From: Desulfobacterales bacterium
GTDB lineage: Bacteria; Desulfobacterota; Desulfobacteria; Desulfobacterales; Desulfobacteraceae
DNA length: 18,808 nt
Direction of reading: 5' to 3'
NCBI GenBank assembly: GCA_022361095.1
Contig: JAKSBO010000955.1
Location: forward strand, 1-18,808
Position numbers and translations under genes: made by a program. Position 1 is the stretch's first letter. Each line of letters starts with the position of its first letter. The notes under the pieces are model-generated. The model did no database searches. It saw only the letters and a list, made by a program, of their open reading frames with translations, and had not been told where the DNA came from. Positions 7,377-14,494 of the stretch are shown here, one piece after another.

Positions 7377-8749
7377 TTACGAAACGTTTTCCTTTCGTTC
7401 TGATATTGCAAACATGCCTGAACAAAATGTTCCGGCACATCCGGGTTGCTCTTAAAATGCAGGTGCAGGTAACTGCCAAGGGTCCGGTTCTTTTCAAACC
7501 CGTGAACGACACGGCTGCCGCCGCTTCGGTCACTTGCATTATACACCGTTTCTGCATCATGGTCATCTATACTGGAATAATGGAACTCATGTCCCCGGGC
7601 AGTAAGACCTGCCGGCCCCAGGATCGTGTCACGATTTAAGGTAATTTCCCGGTATCCAAGGGCACGCAATCTTTTGGACATGCGGCAGGTAAACCCGAAA
7701 CAGCCCACCATGCCGTGGCGTTGCCCGTCTAAATCTTCCAAGGAGCGGCACAGGGCCATGAACCCGCCGCACTCGGCATAAACGGGCATATTGTTTTGGC
7801 AGGCCACGGCAGCCGCCTGCCGGAATCCGGTGTTTCGGGCCAGGGTTGCGGCATGCAGTTCCGGGTATCCGCCGCCAAGATAGAGGCCGTCTATGTTGTC
7901 CGGCAAACAGGTTTCTGAAAGCGGAGAAAAATAAACAATCTGGGCCCCGGCCTGTTCCAGCAGTTCTATATTTTCAGGATAATAGAAACAGAATGCGGCA
8001 TCCCGGGCCACGGCAATGCGCACACTCGCAGACTTTTTTTCCGGGGGTGCCGGCGTATCCCCAGAAACCCAAGGCAGGGTATCCAGGAGCGCATCAAGGT
8101 CCATGCACTCTTCCACCAGATCGGCCAGGGCATGTTGCATCTGCAGGCCAAGGCCATGGTCGCCGCTGGTGACAAGGCCCAGGTGCCGGGAAGGAATTTC
8201 AATCTCCGGGTTCCGGCCCACCCCGCCCAGGCACGGCATTTTTACGTTGCCTTCCAGGGCCTGGGTCAGATAGTCCAGGTGGACGGGGCTGCCCACCTTA
8301 TTGAACAGTACCCCTGCAAATTTTAAATCGGGGTCAAAATTTTCAAATCCCTGGACCAGGGCGCCGGCGCTGCGGGCCATGCTCCGGGCATCCACCACCA
8401 GCAGCACGGGCAGATCCAGCCATTTGGCCAACTGGGACGTGGAACCGGCCTCGCTTCTGCCGTCATACCCGTCAAACAGCCCCATCACCCCTTCCACCAC
8501 GGCTATGTCGGCTTGGCTTGTGTTTTGCCTGAAAATGTCCAGATTGGTCTGTTTTTTAAGCATCCAACCGTCCAGGTTCCGGCCGGCAACCCCTGTGATG
8601 GTGGTGTGGTGCCCCGGATCAATATAATCGGGCCCGGCCTTAAAAGGGGCAACCCGCAACCCCCGGCGCCTGAATGCCGCCATCAGTCCTAGCGTAATCG
8701 TAGTTTTTCCGCATCCGGAGGAGACGCCTGCAACCACAATCCCCTTCAT
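7373..8749 (-). CDS. cbiA: Cobyrinate a,c-diamide synthase
   Basis: ATP- and glutamine-dependent enzyme that amidates the a and c carboxylates of cobyrinate. It has 458 residues, as in the family. The N-terminal nucleotide-binding domain carries GVSSGCGKTT (8-17), KAGPDYIDPGHH (37-48) and VVEGVMGLFDG; the C-terminal class I glutamine amidotransferase domain carries the nucleophile Cys327 in YAECGGFM and His429/His431 in GSYLHLHF. The DYIDP and LDGWML segments favour CbiA over the related CobQ/CbiP. ATG at 8749 overlaps the stop of the binding-protein gene by four bases, and its stop overlaps cbiC by four bases. Confidence 0.95.
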   Translation of the reverse strand: MKGIVVAGVSSGCGKTTITLGLMAAFRRRGLRVAPFKAGPDYIDPGHHTTITGVAGRNLDGWMLKKQTNLDIFRQNTSQADIAVVEGVMGLFDGYDGRSEAGSTSQLAKWLDLPVLLVVDARSMARSAGALVQGFENFDPDLKFAGVLFNKVGSPVHLDYLTQALEGNVKMPCLGGVGRNPEIEIPSRHLGLVTSGDHGLGLQMQHALADLVEECMDLDALLDTLPWVSGDTPAPPEKKSASVRIAVARDAAFCFYYPENIELLEQAGAQIVYFSPLSETCLPDNIDGLYLGGGYPELHAATLARNTGFRQAAAVACQNNMPVYAECGGFMALCRSLEDLDGQRHGMVGCFGFTCRMSKRLRALGYREITLNRDTILGPAGLTARGHEFHYSSIDDHDAETVYNASDRSGGSRVVHGFEKNRTLGSYLHLHFKSNPDVPEHFVQACLQYQNERKTFRK

Positions 8750-9660
8750 TGGCGCCCCCCCTTTTCAAACACCCCCGGATAGAGGATATCTGCGATGGCA
8801 TGAATGCCTTTGAGCAGATCCATGGTAGGCCGGGAGACGATCTTTTCATCCACAATGAAAATCTGATCCGCCTTTACCGCACGGATCACATCAAAGCCGG
8901 GCTCATCTTTAATCATCTTGATGGTGGGCTGGTTCATGGCCCCTTTCTGGGCCAGAAAAACATCAATCTCATGGGCGTGGGATAAAATCCGCTCCTTGCC
9001 GTAAAAGGCGATATTGGTGCCTCTTACCGACGACGCATCCCGGGCGATGTTTATACCGCCTGCCGTTTCCAAGGCAAAAACGGCCATGGAACCGGGTGTA
9101 AATGTTTTCATGCGGGAATGAATGGCCTCAAAATAGACCTGTTTTTTATCCCGGATCATCCGGGTTACAGCCGTAATCCCGGAAATTTCTTGCTTGAATG
9201 CGGAGACCATCTGCCGGGCCGGATCATCTTTCCCGGTCAAGGTTCCCAGGACCAGCCAATAGTCAAACATCTGCTCCACACTGCCGGGCTGAAGGGAAAC
9301 AACAACAATGCCGGATCGTTCCAGACCCTTTACCAGGGCGGCATAGGCCCTGTCGATCATGGGCCGGATCAACACCAGGTCCGGCCGGGCTGCCAGAAAT
9401 TTCTCAAGTCCGTCATGATAGGAAAATATGGACTTGCCGGCCCATTCGTCCATGGGACAAATCCCGATGATTTCATCATCAAGCCCCAAGGCCGCCAAAT
9501 TCCGGGTATGGGCACCGTACAGGCTGATAATCCGGGTAAAGGGCCTATCGACCTGAATGCTGCGTCCGCCGGCATCCGTAACACTATTGCCGGTATGACT
9601 TTGCACCGGCACGGCCCAAAACAAAAAAACTACAAAACTTACTAAATTAAAGCGCTTCAT
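8746..9660 (-). CDS. btuF: Periplasmic binding protein of a FecCD/BtuCD-class importer
   Basis: Class III periplasmic binding protein (304 residues), probably for cobalamin, a corrinoid or another metal-tetrapyrrole. The N-terminus is a Sec signal (MKRFNLVSFVVFLFWAVPVQS) without an obvious lipobox cysteine. The mature part starts with the family pattern VTDAGGRSIQVDRPFTRIISL, followed by NLAALGLDDEIIGI and RPDLVLIRP. ABC permease and ATPase genes of the matching class lie just upstream, and cbiA overlaps its end by four bases, so it is inside the B12 operon. Ligand choice rests on the riboswitch and neighbours; haem or a siderophore is possible. The codons for the VTDAG motif lie in a 26-base stretch that recurs at 14441-14466. 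The start ATG at 9660 has a weak ribosome binding site. Confidence 0.82.
   Translation of the reverse strand: MKRFNLVSFVVFLFWAVPVQSHTGNSVTDAGGRSIQVDRPFTRIISLYGAHTRNLAALGLDDEIIGICPMDEWAGKSIFSYHDGLEKFLAARPDLVLIRPMIDRAYAALVKGLERSGIVVVSLQPGSVEQMFDYWLVLGTLTGKDDPARQMVSAFKQEISGITAVTRMIRDKKQVYFEAIHSRMKTFTPGSMAVFALETAGGINIARDASSVRGTNIAFYGKERILSHAHEIDVFLAQKGAMNQPTIKMIKDEPGFDVIRAVKADQIFIVDEKIVSRPTMDLLKGIHAIADILYPGVFEKGGRQ
9568..9593. repeat. 26-base repeat, copy 1 (inside btuF)
   Basis: These 26 bases match 14441-14466 at 25 positions; the single difference is base 9584 (C here, A at 14457). The ends form a short inverted repeat (GCCGGCA against TGCCGG). Here the stretch codes for GNSVTDAG just after the signal peptide, so it is under coding constraint. 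Confidence 0.7.
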
Positions 9661-9727
9661 TTAAGCCTGTCCGAAAATAAGTATTTTTGCTCATGTTCAA
9701 ATCGAATACGTATAAGCAGGACCCCGT

Positions 9728-9797
9728 GTTTGGACGTAAGGTTGCCCGGATGCAAATTTTACCGCAACGCGGCAGGTGGGTGACGTTACGTTCAAAC
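9728..9797 (-). repeat. Stem-loop repeat, short copy (btuD-btuF gap)
   Basis: A 70-base element with imperfect inverted ends: the left end reads GTTTGGACGTAAGGT and the right end, reverse-complemented, GTTTGAACGTAACGTC. It begins four bases after the btuD stop on the minus strand. The flanks and both arms match the long copy at 11667-11787 in the same orientation, but about 51 bases of the centre are missing. The centre that is shared includes TTGCCC, GATGCAA and CGGCAGGTGGGTGAC-like blocks. In the message it would fold into a stem directly behind the stop codon. Confidence 0.75.
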
Positions 9798-9801
9798 TTC
9801 A

Positions 9802-10572
9802 TCATAAAAACACGACTTGTTTGCAATGGAGGGTTTCATCGAAATAGACCCGGGAAGAGACGTGAAAAACCTTTTTAATAACCGATTCCGTAAAAACCTC
9901 GTCAACCGGTCCATGGGCGATCACCCGCCCTTTTTTTAAAAACAGCAGGGTCCGGCAGAACCGGGCGGCCATATTTAAATCCTGCATCACACTGATCACC
10001 GTGAGCCCCTTATTTTTCACCCTGTCTGCAGCCAGGGCCATGAGCGACAGGGTGTGGCGGATGTCCAGATTGGAAGCGGCCTCATCCAGGATCAGACAGG
10101 AGGCGTCCTGGGCCAGAGCCCTGGCAAATACCACACGCTGGCGTTCCCCGCCGGAAAGTTCCGTGACATTACGAAGGGAAAAATTGCCGATCCCTGCGGC
10201 AGCCATGGCCCGGGCCACCAGCTCCCGGTCCTTTGCACCCGGAGCACTGAACCGGCCCAGATGGGGATATCGCCCCATCATCACCACTTGCGCGACAGTA
10301 AAGGGGAAGTTTACCCGGAAATCCTGGGGGACCAGCGCACATTTTTTAGCCAGCTCGGCCACAGTTAAATCATCCAAGGGTCTGCCGTCCAGCAGGATAC
10401 GGCCGCTTTGGGGTTTCAGGTGGCCTGTGATCAGGTCAAGCAGGGTGGTTTTTCCACTGCCGTTGGGCCCGAGCACCCCATGGAAGCACCCATGCTCTAT
10501 TTCCAGGCTGAGCCCTGAAAAAATAGCCCGGGATTCATAGGAAAAGCAGATATCCTTTAATGTATATCCCAT
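9802..10572 (-). CDS. btuD: ABC importer ATPase, FecE/BtuD class
   Basis: Cytoplasmic ATPase (256 residues) for the FecCD-type permease whose gene ends five bases upstream. Walker A is GPNGSGKTT (35-43), the Q-loop is VPQDFRVNF, the signature is LSGGERQR (139-146), Walker B is CLILDEA (159-165) and the switch histidine would lie near VISVMQDLN, where the usual histidine is replaced by glutamine (MQDLN); this replacement is seen in some family members and may affect turnover. ATG at 10572 is used. Directly after its stop comes the short stem-loop repeat, then btuF. Substrate is inferred from the operon: cobalamin or another corrinoid/metal-tetrapyrrole. Confidence 0.88.
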   Translation of the reverse strand: MGYTLKDICFSYESRAIFSGLSLEIEHGCFHGVLGPNGSGKTTLLDLITGHLKPQSGRILLDGRPLDDLTVAELAKKCALVPQDFRVNFPFTVAQVVMMGRYPHLGRFSAPGAKDRELVARAMAAAGIGNFSLRNVTELSGGERQRVVFARALAQDASCLILDEAASNLDIRHTLSLMALAADRVKNKGLTVISVMQDLNMAARFCRTLLFLKKGRVIAHGPVDEVFTESVIKKVFHVSSRVYFDETLHCKQVVFL

Positions 10573-10577
10573 GGGCT

Positions 10578-11615
10578 TTAAGATCTTTGTTTACCGGAAA
10601 ACTGCCGTTTAAACACATAACAGAAAAACGGCCCCCCGATCAATGCGGTGAGCACCCCGATGGGCAGTTCCGAGGGCAGCACGGCCCGGGTAAAGGTATC
10701 GGCGCACAGCAGCAGCACGGCGCCTGCCAGAAGGGAAACCGGCATCAGCCACTGGTTGTCCGCCCCCACAATCCCGCGCATCATATGGGGCACTAAAAGC
10801 CCCACAAACCCGATAATGCCCGATACGGACACGCAAACCGCCGCCATGAGGGACGCTGCGGCCAAAAGAATCAGACGGGATTTTTTCACATCCACACCCA
10901 GGGAAGCGGCTGCCCGGTCGCCCAGGGCCATGAGATTCAAATCCCTGCCAAAACACAAACACACGGCAACGCCGATGCCCACAAAGGCAAGGGAAAGTCC
11001 CGCATCCATCCAGGTCTTGGCCGCAAAGCTGCCCATGAGCCAGAAAATGATCACTGAGACCCGTTCATCCGCCGCATATTTCAGAAAACTGATTCCTGCG
11101 GAAAGAATCGCGGCAACAATAATACCCGAAAGGATCAGATTGTTGGATGAATATCCCCCGGCAGTGCCGCCGGACAGGTAGAGCACCACGGCCAAAGTCA
11201 TGACGGCGCCTGCAAAGGCGCACAGCCCCACACTCAGCCCCTGGAAGTAACTCATATTGAAAAAAAAGGCCACACAGGCCCCAAAGGCGGCGCCGGCCGA
11301 AATGCCAAGGGTATAGGGATCGGCCAGGGGATTTCTCAAAATCCCCTGGAACACCACCCCGGAAACCGAAAGGCCTGCCCCCACAATGGCGGCCGTCAAA
11401 ATCCTGGGAAGGCGCACATCCCAGATAATGGCCGATGCCAGCGCATCCGCAAGCTCCCGGCCACACAATTTCTCCCAAACCACGGCCAACACCTGCGCAA
11501 AAGGCAAAGGAACCACGCCCATGGCCGCAGACACAACAATGACCCCGCCCAGCAGCAAGCCAAGCCCGATCGCCACCCGGGCGGGAGAATTTTTTATGTC
11601 TGTCACAACCGGCAT
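10578..11615 (-). CDS. btuC: FecCD/BtuC-class ABC permease
   Basis: Inner-membrane permease of 345 residues with about ten hydrophobic segments, the normal size and plan of the FecCD family that handles vitamin B12, haem and iron-siderophores. Recognisable segments are RLPRILTAAIVGAGLSVSG, GILRNPLADPYTLGIS, the coupling region near LGDRAAASLGVDV, and GIIGFVGLLVPHMMR near the C-terminus. ATG at 11615 follows the long stem-loop repeat and cbiK. The gene ends five bases before btuD. Within a riboswitch-led B12 operon, corrinoid uptake is the most likely role; the permease alone does not show the ligand. Confidence 0.9.
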   Translation of the reverse strand: MPVVTDIKNSPARVAIGLGLLLGGVIVVSAAMGVVPLPFAQVLAVVWEKLCGRELADALASAIIWDVRLPRILTAAIVGAGLSVSGVVFQGILRNPLADPYTLGISAGAAFGACVAFFFNMSYFQGLSVGLCAFAGAVMTLAVVLYLSGGTAGGYSSNNLILSGIIVAAILSAGISFLKYAADERVSVIIFWLMGSFAAKTWMDAGLSLAFVGIGVAVCLCFGRDLNLMALGDRAAASLGVDVKKSRLILLAAASLMAAVCVSVSGIIGFVGLLVPHMMRGIVGADNQWLMPVSLLAGAVLLLCADTFTRAVLPSELPIGVLTALIGGPFFCYVFKRQFSGKQRS

Positions 11616-11666
11616 AGTTCACAAATGTCCTTTCAATTATTTTTAGTATCTGATCAGGAGATCTCT

Positions 11667-11787
11667 GTTTGGACGAAAAGTTGCCCAGATGCAAGGCGCA
11701 GGAAAATTTACAACCGGAGCAACCTTATGGTTGTGAGGATTGTGAATTTTGCTGCAACGCCGCAGGTGGGTGACTTTTCGTTCAAAC
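11667..11787 (-). repeat. Stem-loop repeat, long copy (cbiK-btuC gap)
   Basis: A 121-base element with inverted ends: left GTTTGGACGAAAAGT, right end reverse-complemented GTTTGAACGAAAAGTC, 14 of the first 15 positions matching. Inside lie a second pair of arms (AAAATTTACAA and, reverse-complemented, AAAATTCACAA) and a perfect small hairpin (CAACC, four-base loop ATAA/TTAT, GGTTG). On the minus strand it starts one base after the cbiK stop. It matches the short copy at 9728-9797 in orientation and ends. No T run follows, so it is not a standard terminator. It resembles REP/MITE-type intergenic repeats; no transposase is nearby. Confidence 0.78.
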
Positions 11788-11788
11788 A

Positions 11789-12661
11789 CTATTTAAAGTG
11801 AGCCATTACTTTGGATAGCTGACTTACCCAGATATCGACAAATTCATCGTATTCAGCAGTACCTTTAAGTACAGTCTCACAGGAAAATCCCACCGCGGCC
11901 AACCGGGATTTCCAGGAATCTTCCTCATCGCCGGCCATATCATTTTTAGCGTGGTCACCGGCAACGGACATAAAGGGCATCAACCAGACTTTTCCAATTT
12001 TTTTTGCCCTAAGCCAGGCAATGACCTCCCCAAGTTCAGGATATCCTTCCACAGTGCCCATGATGATGTTCGGGTCTTTTTGCTGAAGCTGCCAGTTCAT
12101 GGCTGAGTAGTAAATATTGCCCGGATGGTGGGTGCCGTGTCCCATGAGCACTACCGCTTCGTTAGCCTTGCGCGCCCTGGGCAGTGTGGCGATCACAGCG
12201 TCAACCGCCTTGGCAACCGTGTCCTGGGCACCCAGCATGGGGAATCCTAGAATAAGCTTGTCAAAACCGTTGGGCATCGCCTTAAAACCATTCACGGTCA
12301 TGGTCAGGTCATGGTACTCCTCTCCCGGAATGGTGTGAAGGGACTGTACTGCCACATGGGTATATCCCGCATCCATCATTTCGGCCAGAGCCTGGGCCGG
12401 CGAAAGAATCATTTCACCCTGCCCGGCCAGTTTATGCCGGATGATATGGGAGGTATAGGCCCAGACCACATCAACGCCGGGAAACGCCTTTTTCACTTTT
12501 TCCTCAATGTTTTGAAAAGAGACTTTTGCGGAGGCTTCACTGGTGCCAAACGCCACCAGCAGAATGCCTTTTTTCATCTCCCTTGCTTCTTTGTGGGCAT
12601 ATGCATTTGCCGTACACAACACCATGGCCAAAACAACTGCTGCGGAAATCAATTTTTTCAT
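11789..12661 (-). CDS. cbiK: Sirohydrochlorin cobaltochelatase, periplasmic CbiK type
   Basis: Class II chelatase that inserts cobalt into sirohydrochlorin, the committing step of the anaerobic B12 route. It has 290 residues; residues 1-22 (MKKLISAAVVLAMVLC..AYA) form a Sec signal peptide, unlike cytoplasmic CbiK. Metal ligands expected from the family are present: His175 in LMGHGTHHPG, Glu205 in MGTVEGYPE and His237 in SVAGDHAKN. As I recall the Desulfovibrio vulgaris periplasmic enzyme uses His154, Glu184 and His216; the spacing (30 and 32 residues) is the same here, and its haem-ligating His96 would correspond to His117 (GEEYHDL), also present. ATG at 12661 follows a strong GAGGAGG. First gene behind the riboswitch. 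Iron-chelatase or haem-handling activity is a known alternative for this type. Confidence 0.92.
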   Translation of the reverse strand: MKKLISAAVVLAMVLCTANAYAHKEAREMKKGILLVAFGTSEASAKVSFQNIEEKVKKAFPGVDVVWAYTSHIIRHKLAGQGEMILSPAQALAEMMDAGYTHVAVQSLHTIPGEEYHDLTMTVNGFKAMPNGFDKLILGFPMLGAQDTVAKAVDAVIATLPRARKANEAVVLMGHGTHHPGNIYYSAMNWQLQQKDPNIIMGTVEGYPELGEVIAWLRAKKIGKVWLMPFMSVAGDHAKNDMAGDEEDSWKSRLAAVGFSCETVLKGTAEYDEFVDIWVSQLSKVMAHFK

Positions 12662-12765
12662 ACAACGTCCTCCTCATTATCCTGGATGTTAATTTTAAAG
12701 CGCGGCAAGCCATCCAACACCTGCACTGCGCCTAAAGAGACGATCCCGCATATCAGCCGGCCCTA

Positions 12766-12808
12766 AAACCCAAACAGCCCTCCAAGCCTTTTATGACTTG
12801 AAGGGCTG
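12766..12808 (-). terminator. Intrinsic terminator-like hairpin in the riboswitch leader
   Basis: On the minus strand the arms CAGCCCTTCAAG and CTTGGAGGGCTG pair over 12 base pairs (one G-U) with a ten-base loop, at 12775-12808, followed by TTTGGGTTTT. It lies about 75 bases after the riboswitch and about 105 bases before cbiK, the right place for the expression platform. Ligand-bound riboswitch would be expected to favour termination here. The T tract is broken by GGG, so efficiency may be moderate. No clear antiterminator partner was found by eye. Confidence 0.65.
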
Positions 12809-12879
12809 CACCCAGTTTCTTGGCCCTGTAATCGTTATGTCTGCGCCGGCAATTCCCTTTGCACAACGCGCATCATCAG

Positions 12880-13047
12880 TTCAGGCAGGTCTTCTGGCTC
12901 CCGGATCATCCAAACACCTGCGCCTTCCCATCCGCCTTCAAAAACGAACAGTGACAATATGCAGGGTTTGTCCCCGGTTACAGCGGCGGGACCGCTCCCG
13001 ATTCCAACGGGATTCCCTGTTAGGCCCAAACGGGCACCTCAACATAA
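12880..13047 (-). ncRNA. Cobalamin riboswitch
   Basis: Leader RNA element that senses adenosyl- or methylcobalamin and lowers expression of the downstream operon. On the minus strand the conserved landmarks appear in order: GAGGTGCCC opening, CAGGGAATCCCGTTGGAATC, CGGTCCCGCCGCTGTAACC, GTCACTG, GGGAAGGCGCAGG, and the B12 box AGCCAGAAGACCTGCC at 12884-12899. Total length is about 168 bases, normal for this class. It is followed by the terminator-like hairpin and then cbiK, so it should control the whole operon down to cbiD. Confidence 0.96.
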
Positions 13048-13052
13048 AGGGC

Positions 13053-13081
13053 ATGATTACGTAATAAAATGTCCCTGTCAA
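13053..13081 (-). promoter_or_regulatory. Sigma-70-type promoter of the B12 operon
   Basis: On the minus strand a perfect -35 box TTGACA (13076-13081) is followed after 17 bases by AATCAT (13053-13058), four of six bases matching the -10 consensus. The start of transcription would fall just at the 5' edge of the riboswitch, which is where it must be for the aptamer to be transcribed whole. Confidence 0.6.
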
Positions 13082-13263
13082 GCGCGCTTTGGAGAACAAC
13101 CTGCCAAAGAATATTCGCTGGCACAAAAAAAATCTACAATTTGACAGGCCGCACGATATAGCGTATTCATAAGAAATAATAAAATTTCACCTGTTTTCTT
13201 AAGTCTCTTGCGTGTTGATTCATTCTTGCCACGGGCTAGCCCCATTACGGAAAGAGGTAGATT
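13082..13263. promoter_or_regulatory. Divergent promoter region with a central palindrome
   Basis: This gap separates the B12 operon promoter from the plus-strand binding-protein gene. It holds a 22-bp imperfect palindrome at 13102-13123 (outer arms TGCCA and TGGCA, central GAATATTC, 9 of 11 pairs) and a plus-strand promoter candidate: TTGACA at 13141-13146, 17 bases, then TATTCA at 13164-13169 (weak -10). The palindrome lies about 20 bases from each -35 box, a suitable place for one regulator to act on both. The plus-strand gene has AGAGG seven bases before its ATG. Confidence 0.5.
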
Positions 13264-14412
13264 ATGTTAAAATCAAAAATCGTATTTATTCTTGTCTTAT
13301 TTTGCATTTTTTACCCCTTTGCAGCCATTGCCGGCAGCATGAACGTCAGTACCAAGCCGGTTCATTCCCCTTCAAAGTCCGGGAAGTGGAACATTGGGTA
13401 TGTACAGGGTGGAGAATATGGCGACTACTGCGATACCTTGCTTGCAACCCTGGACGGATTGATTCAACTGGGCTGGATAGGCCCTTTGGACACCAATCAG
13501 CTCAGAGGGCTTGATGCCGGGGCCGTATGGAAAATTCTGACCCAAAAAGCCGATAGCCCTTTTCTGCATTTTGTTGAAGACGGGTTTTATTCTGCGGACT
13601 GGAAATCAGAAAACAGAAAAAAAATCACAGATCAACTGGCACAGCGAATTCAAGCCGGGAATTCATTTGATATCCTTATCGCAATGGGCACCTGGGCGGG
13701 ACAGGATTTATCACAATCAGACATGGATACCCCTGTCATTGTGATGAGTACGAGCAACCCTGTGGCAACAGGAATCATCAAAAGCCCCAATGCCTCGGGT
13801 AAAAAAAATATCCACGCCCAGTTGGATCCGACTTTCCAGGAGAGACAAATTAAATACTTCAGCGAAACCGTATCGTTTAAAAAACTGGGCATCATCTTTG
13901 AGAACACGGACGTCGGAAAAAGTTATGCAGGTTTGCGTTCAGTTAAAAAAACAGCCAAAGAAAAAGGCTTTGATCTGGTTGTCTGCCATGCCCAAAGCGA
14001 TATTCCGGACACATCTCAATGCGAAAAAGAGTACCTGGCCTGTGTGGATAACCTTTCAACAAAAATCGATGCGCTTTATGTAACGGCCCACGGCGGTGTA
14101 ACCGACCGCACCATTCCGGTTATTGTTGAAAAAACCATCCGGTACAGCATCCCTACATTTTCCCAGTACGGCTCAAAAGATGTTGAAAAAGGGCTTTTGG
14201 TCAGCTTGTCCCGGACCAGTTACAAAAAAGTCGGGATGTTTGAAGCGGCAATTATTGCAAATGTCCTGAACGGGGCCAATCCCGGTGACCTGGTACAGGT
14301 TTTTGAAGAACCCCTACAGATCTCGTTAAACATTGATACCGCGCAACATATTGGCTATCTGCCCACTGCCGGTGTCATTGCGGCAGCAGACAAAATTTTT
14401 CATTCCCGGTGA
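13264..14412 (+). CDS. ABC_sub_bind-family periplasmic substrate-binding protein, no transporter partner in view
   Basis: Secreted binding protein of 382 residues. The N-terminus is a Sec signal (MLKSKIVFILVLFCIFYPFAAIAG, cut near residue 23) with no lipobox cysteine at the cut. The body matches the two-lobed ABC_sub_bind (TrpX-like, PF04392-like) family: FDILIAMGTWAGQDL, TPVIVMSTSNPVATGII, KLGIIFENTDVGKSYAGL, IDALYVTAHGGVTDRTIP and the C-terminal IGYLPTAGVIAAADKIF. Family members usually travel with a small permease and an ATPase; neither is beside it. It is transcribed away from the B12 operon from a shared 182-base region. The N-terminal insert (about residues 45-110, WNIGYVQGGEYGDYCDTLLA) is longer than I expect for the family. 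Ligand unknown; a sensory or scavenging role tied to corrinoids is only a guess from position. Confidence 0.8.
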   Translation: MLKSKIVFILVLFCIFYPFAAIAGSMNVSTKPVHSPSKSGKWNIGYVQGGEYGDYCDTLLATLDGLIQLGWIGPLDTNQLRGLDAGAVWKILTQKADSPFLHFVEDGFYSADWKSENRKKITDQLAQRIQAGNSFDILIAMGTWAGQDLSQSDMDTPVIVMSTSNPVATGIIKSPNASGKKNIHAQLDPTFQERQIKYFSETVSFKKLGIIFENTDVGKSYAGLRSVKKTAKEKGFDLVVCHAQSDIPDTSQCEKEYLACVDNLSTKIDALYVTAHGGVTDRTIPVIVEKTIRYSIPTFSQYGSKDVEKGLLVSLSRTSYKKVGMFEAAIIANVLNGANPGDLVQVFEEPLQISLNIDTAQHIGYLPTAGVIAAADKIFHSR

Positions 14413-14426
14413 CCCCGTGCCGGGAA
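14403..14426. terminator. Hairpin at the 3' end of the binding-protein gene
   Basis: TTCCCGG (14403-14409) and CCGGGAA (14420-14426) form a seven-base-pair stem with a ten-base loop that includes the TGA stop. It lies in the 82-base gap between convergent genes. No real T tract follows on either strand, so a terminator role is uncertain. Confidence 0.35.
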
Positions 14427-14440
14427 CCAAATTTCAAAGC

Positions 14441-14467
14441 GCCGGCATCCGTAACAATATTGCCGGC
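14441..14467. repeat. 26-base repeat, copy 2 (intergenic, convergent gap)
   Basis: Matches 9568-9593 inside btuF at 25 of 26 bases. Its ends form a perfect seven-base inverted repeat (GCCGGCA, 13-base loop, TGCCGGC). Read on the minus strand it would encode GNIVTDAG, echoing the binding-protein motif, but the flanks do not continue the btuF similarity. It may be a gene scrap or a small palindromic repeat. Confidence 0.65.
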
Positions 14468-14494
14468 CAACGAGGGCGGCTTCATCTGCGGTAT

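Noticed and set aside
13119..13140. TGGCAC resembling the -24 element of a sigma-54 promoter
   Set aside because: The matching -12 element (TTGC-like at the right spacing) is absent; the bases there are an A run.
13212..13514. Plus-strand 100-codon frame overlapping the binding-protein gene
   Set aside because: It is out of frame with the clear signal-peptide-bearing gene at 13264 and has no family-like sequence.
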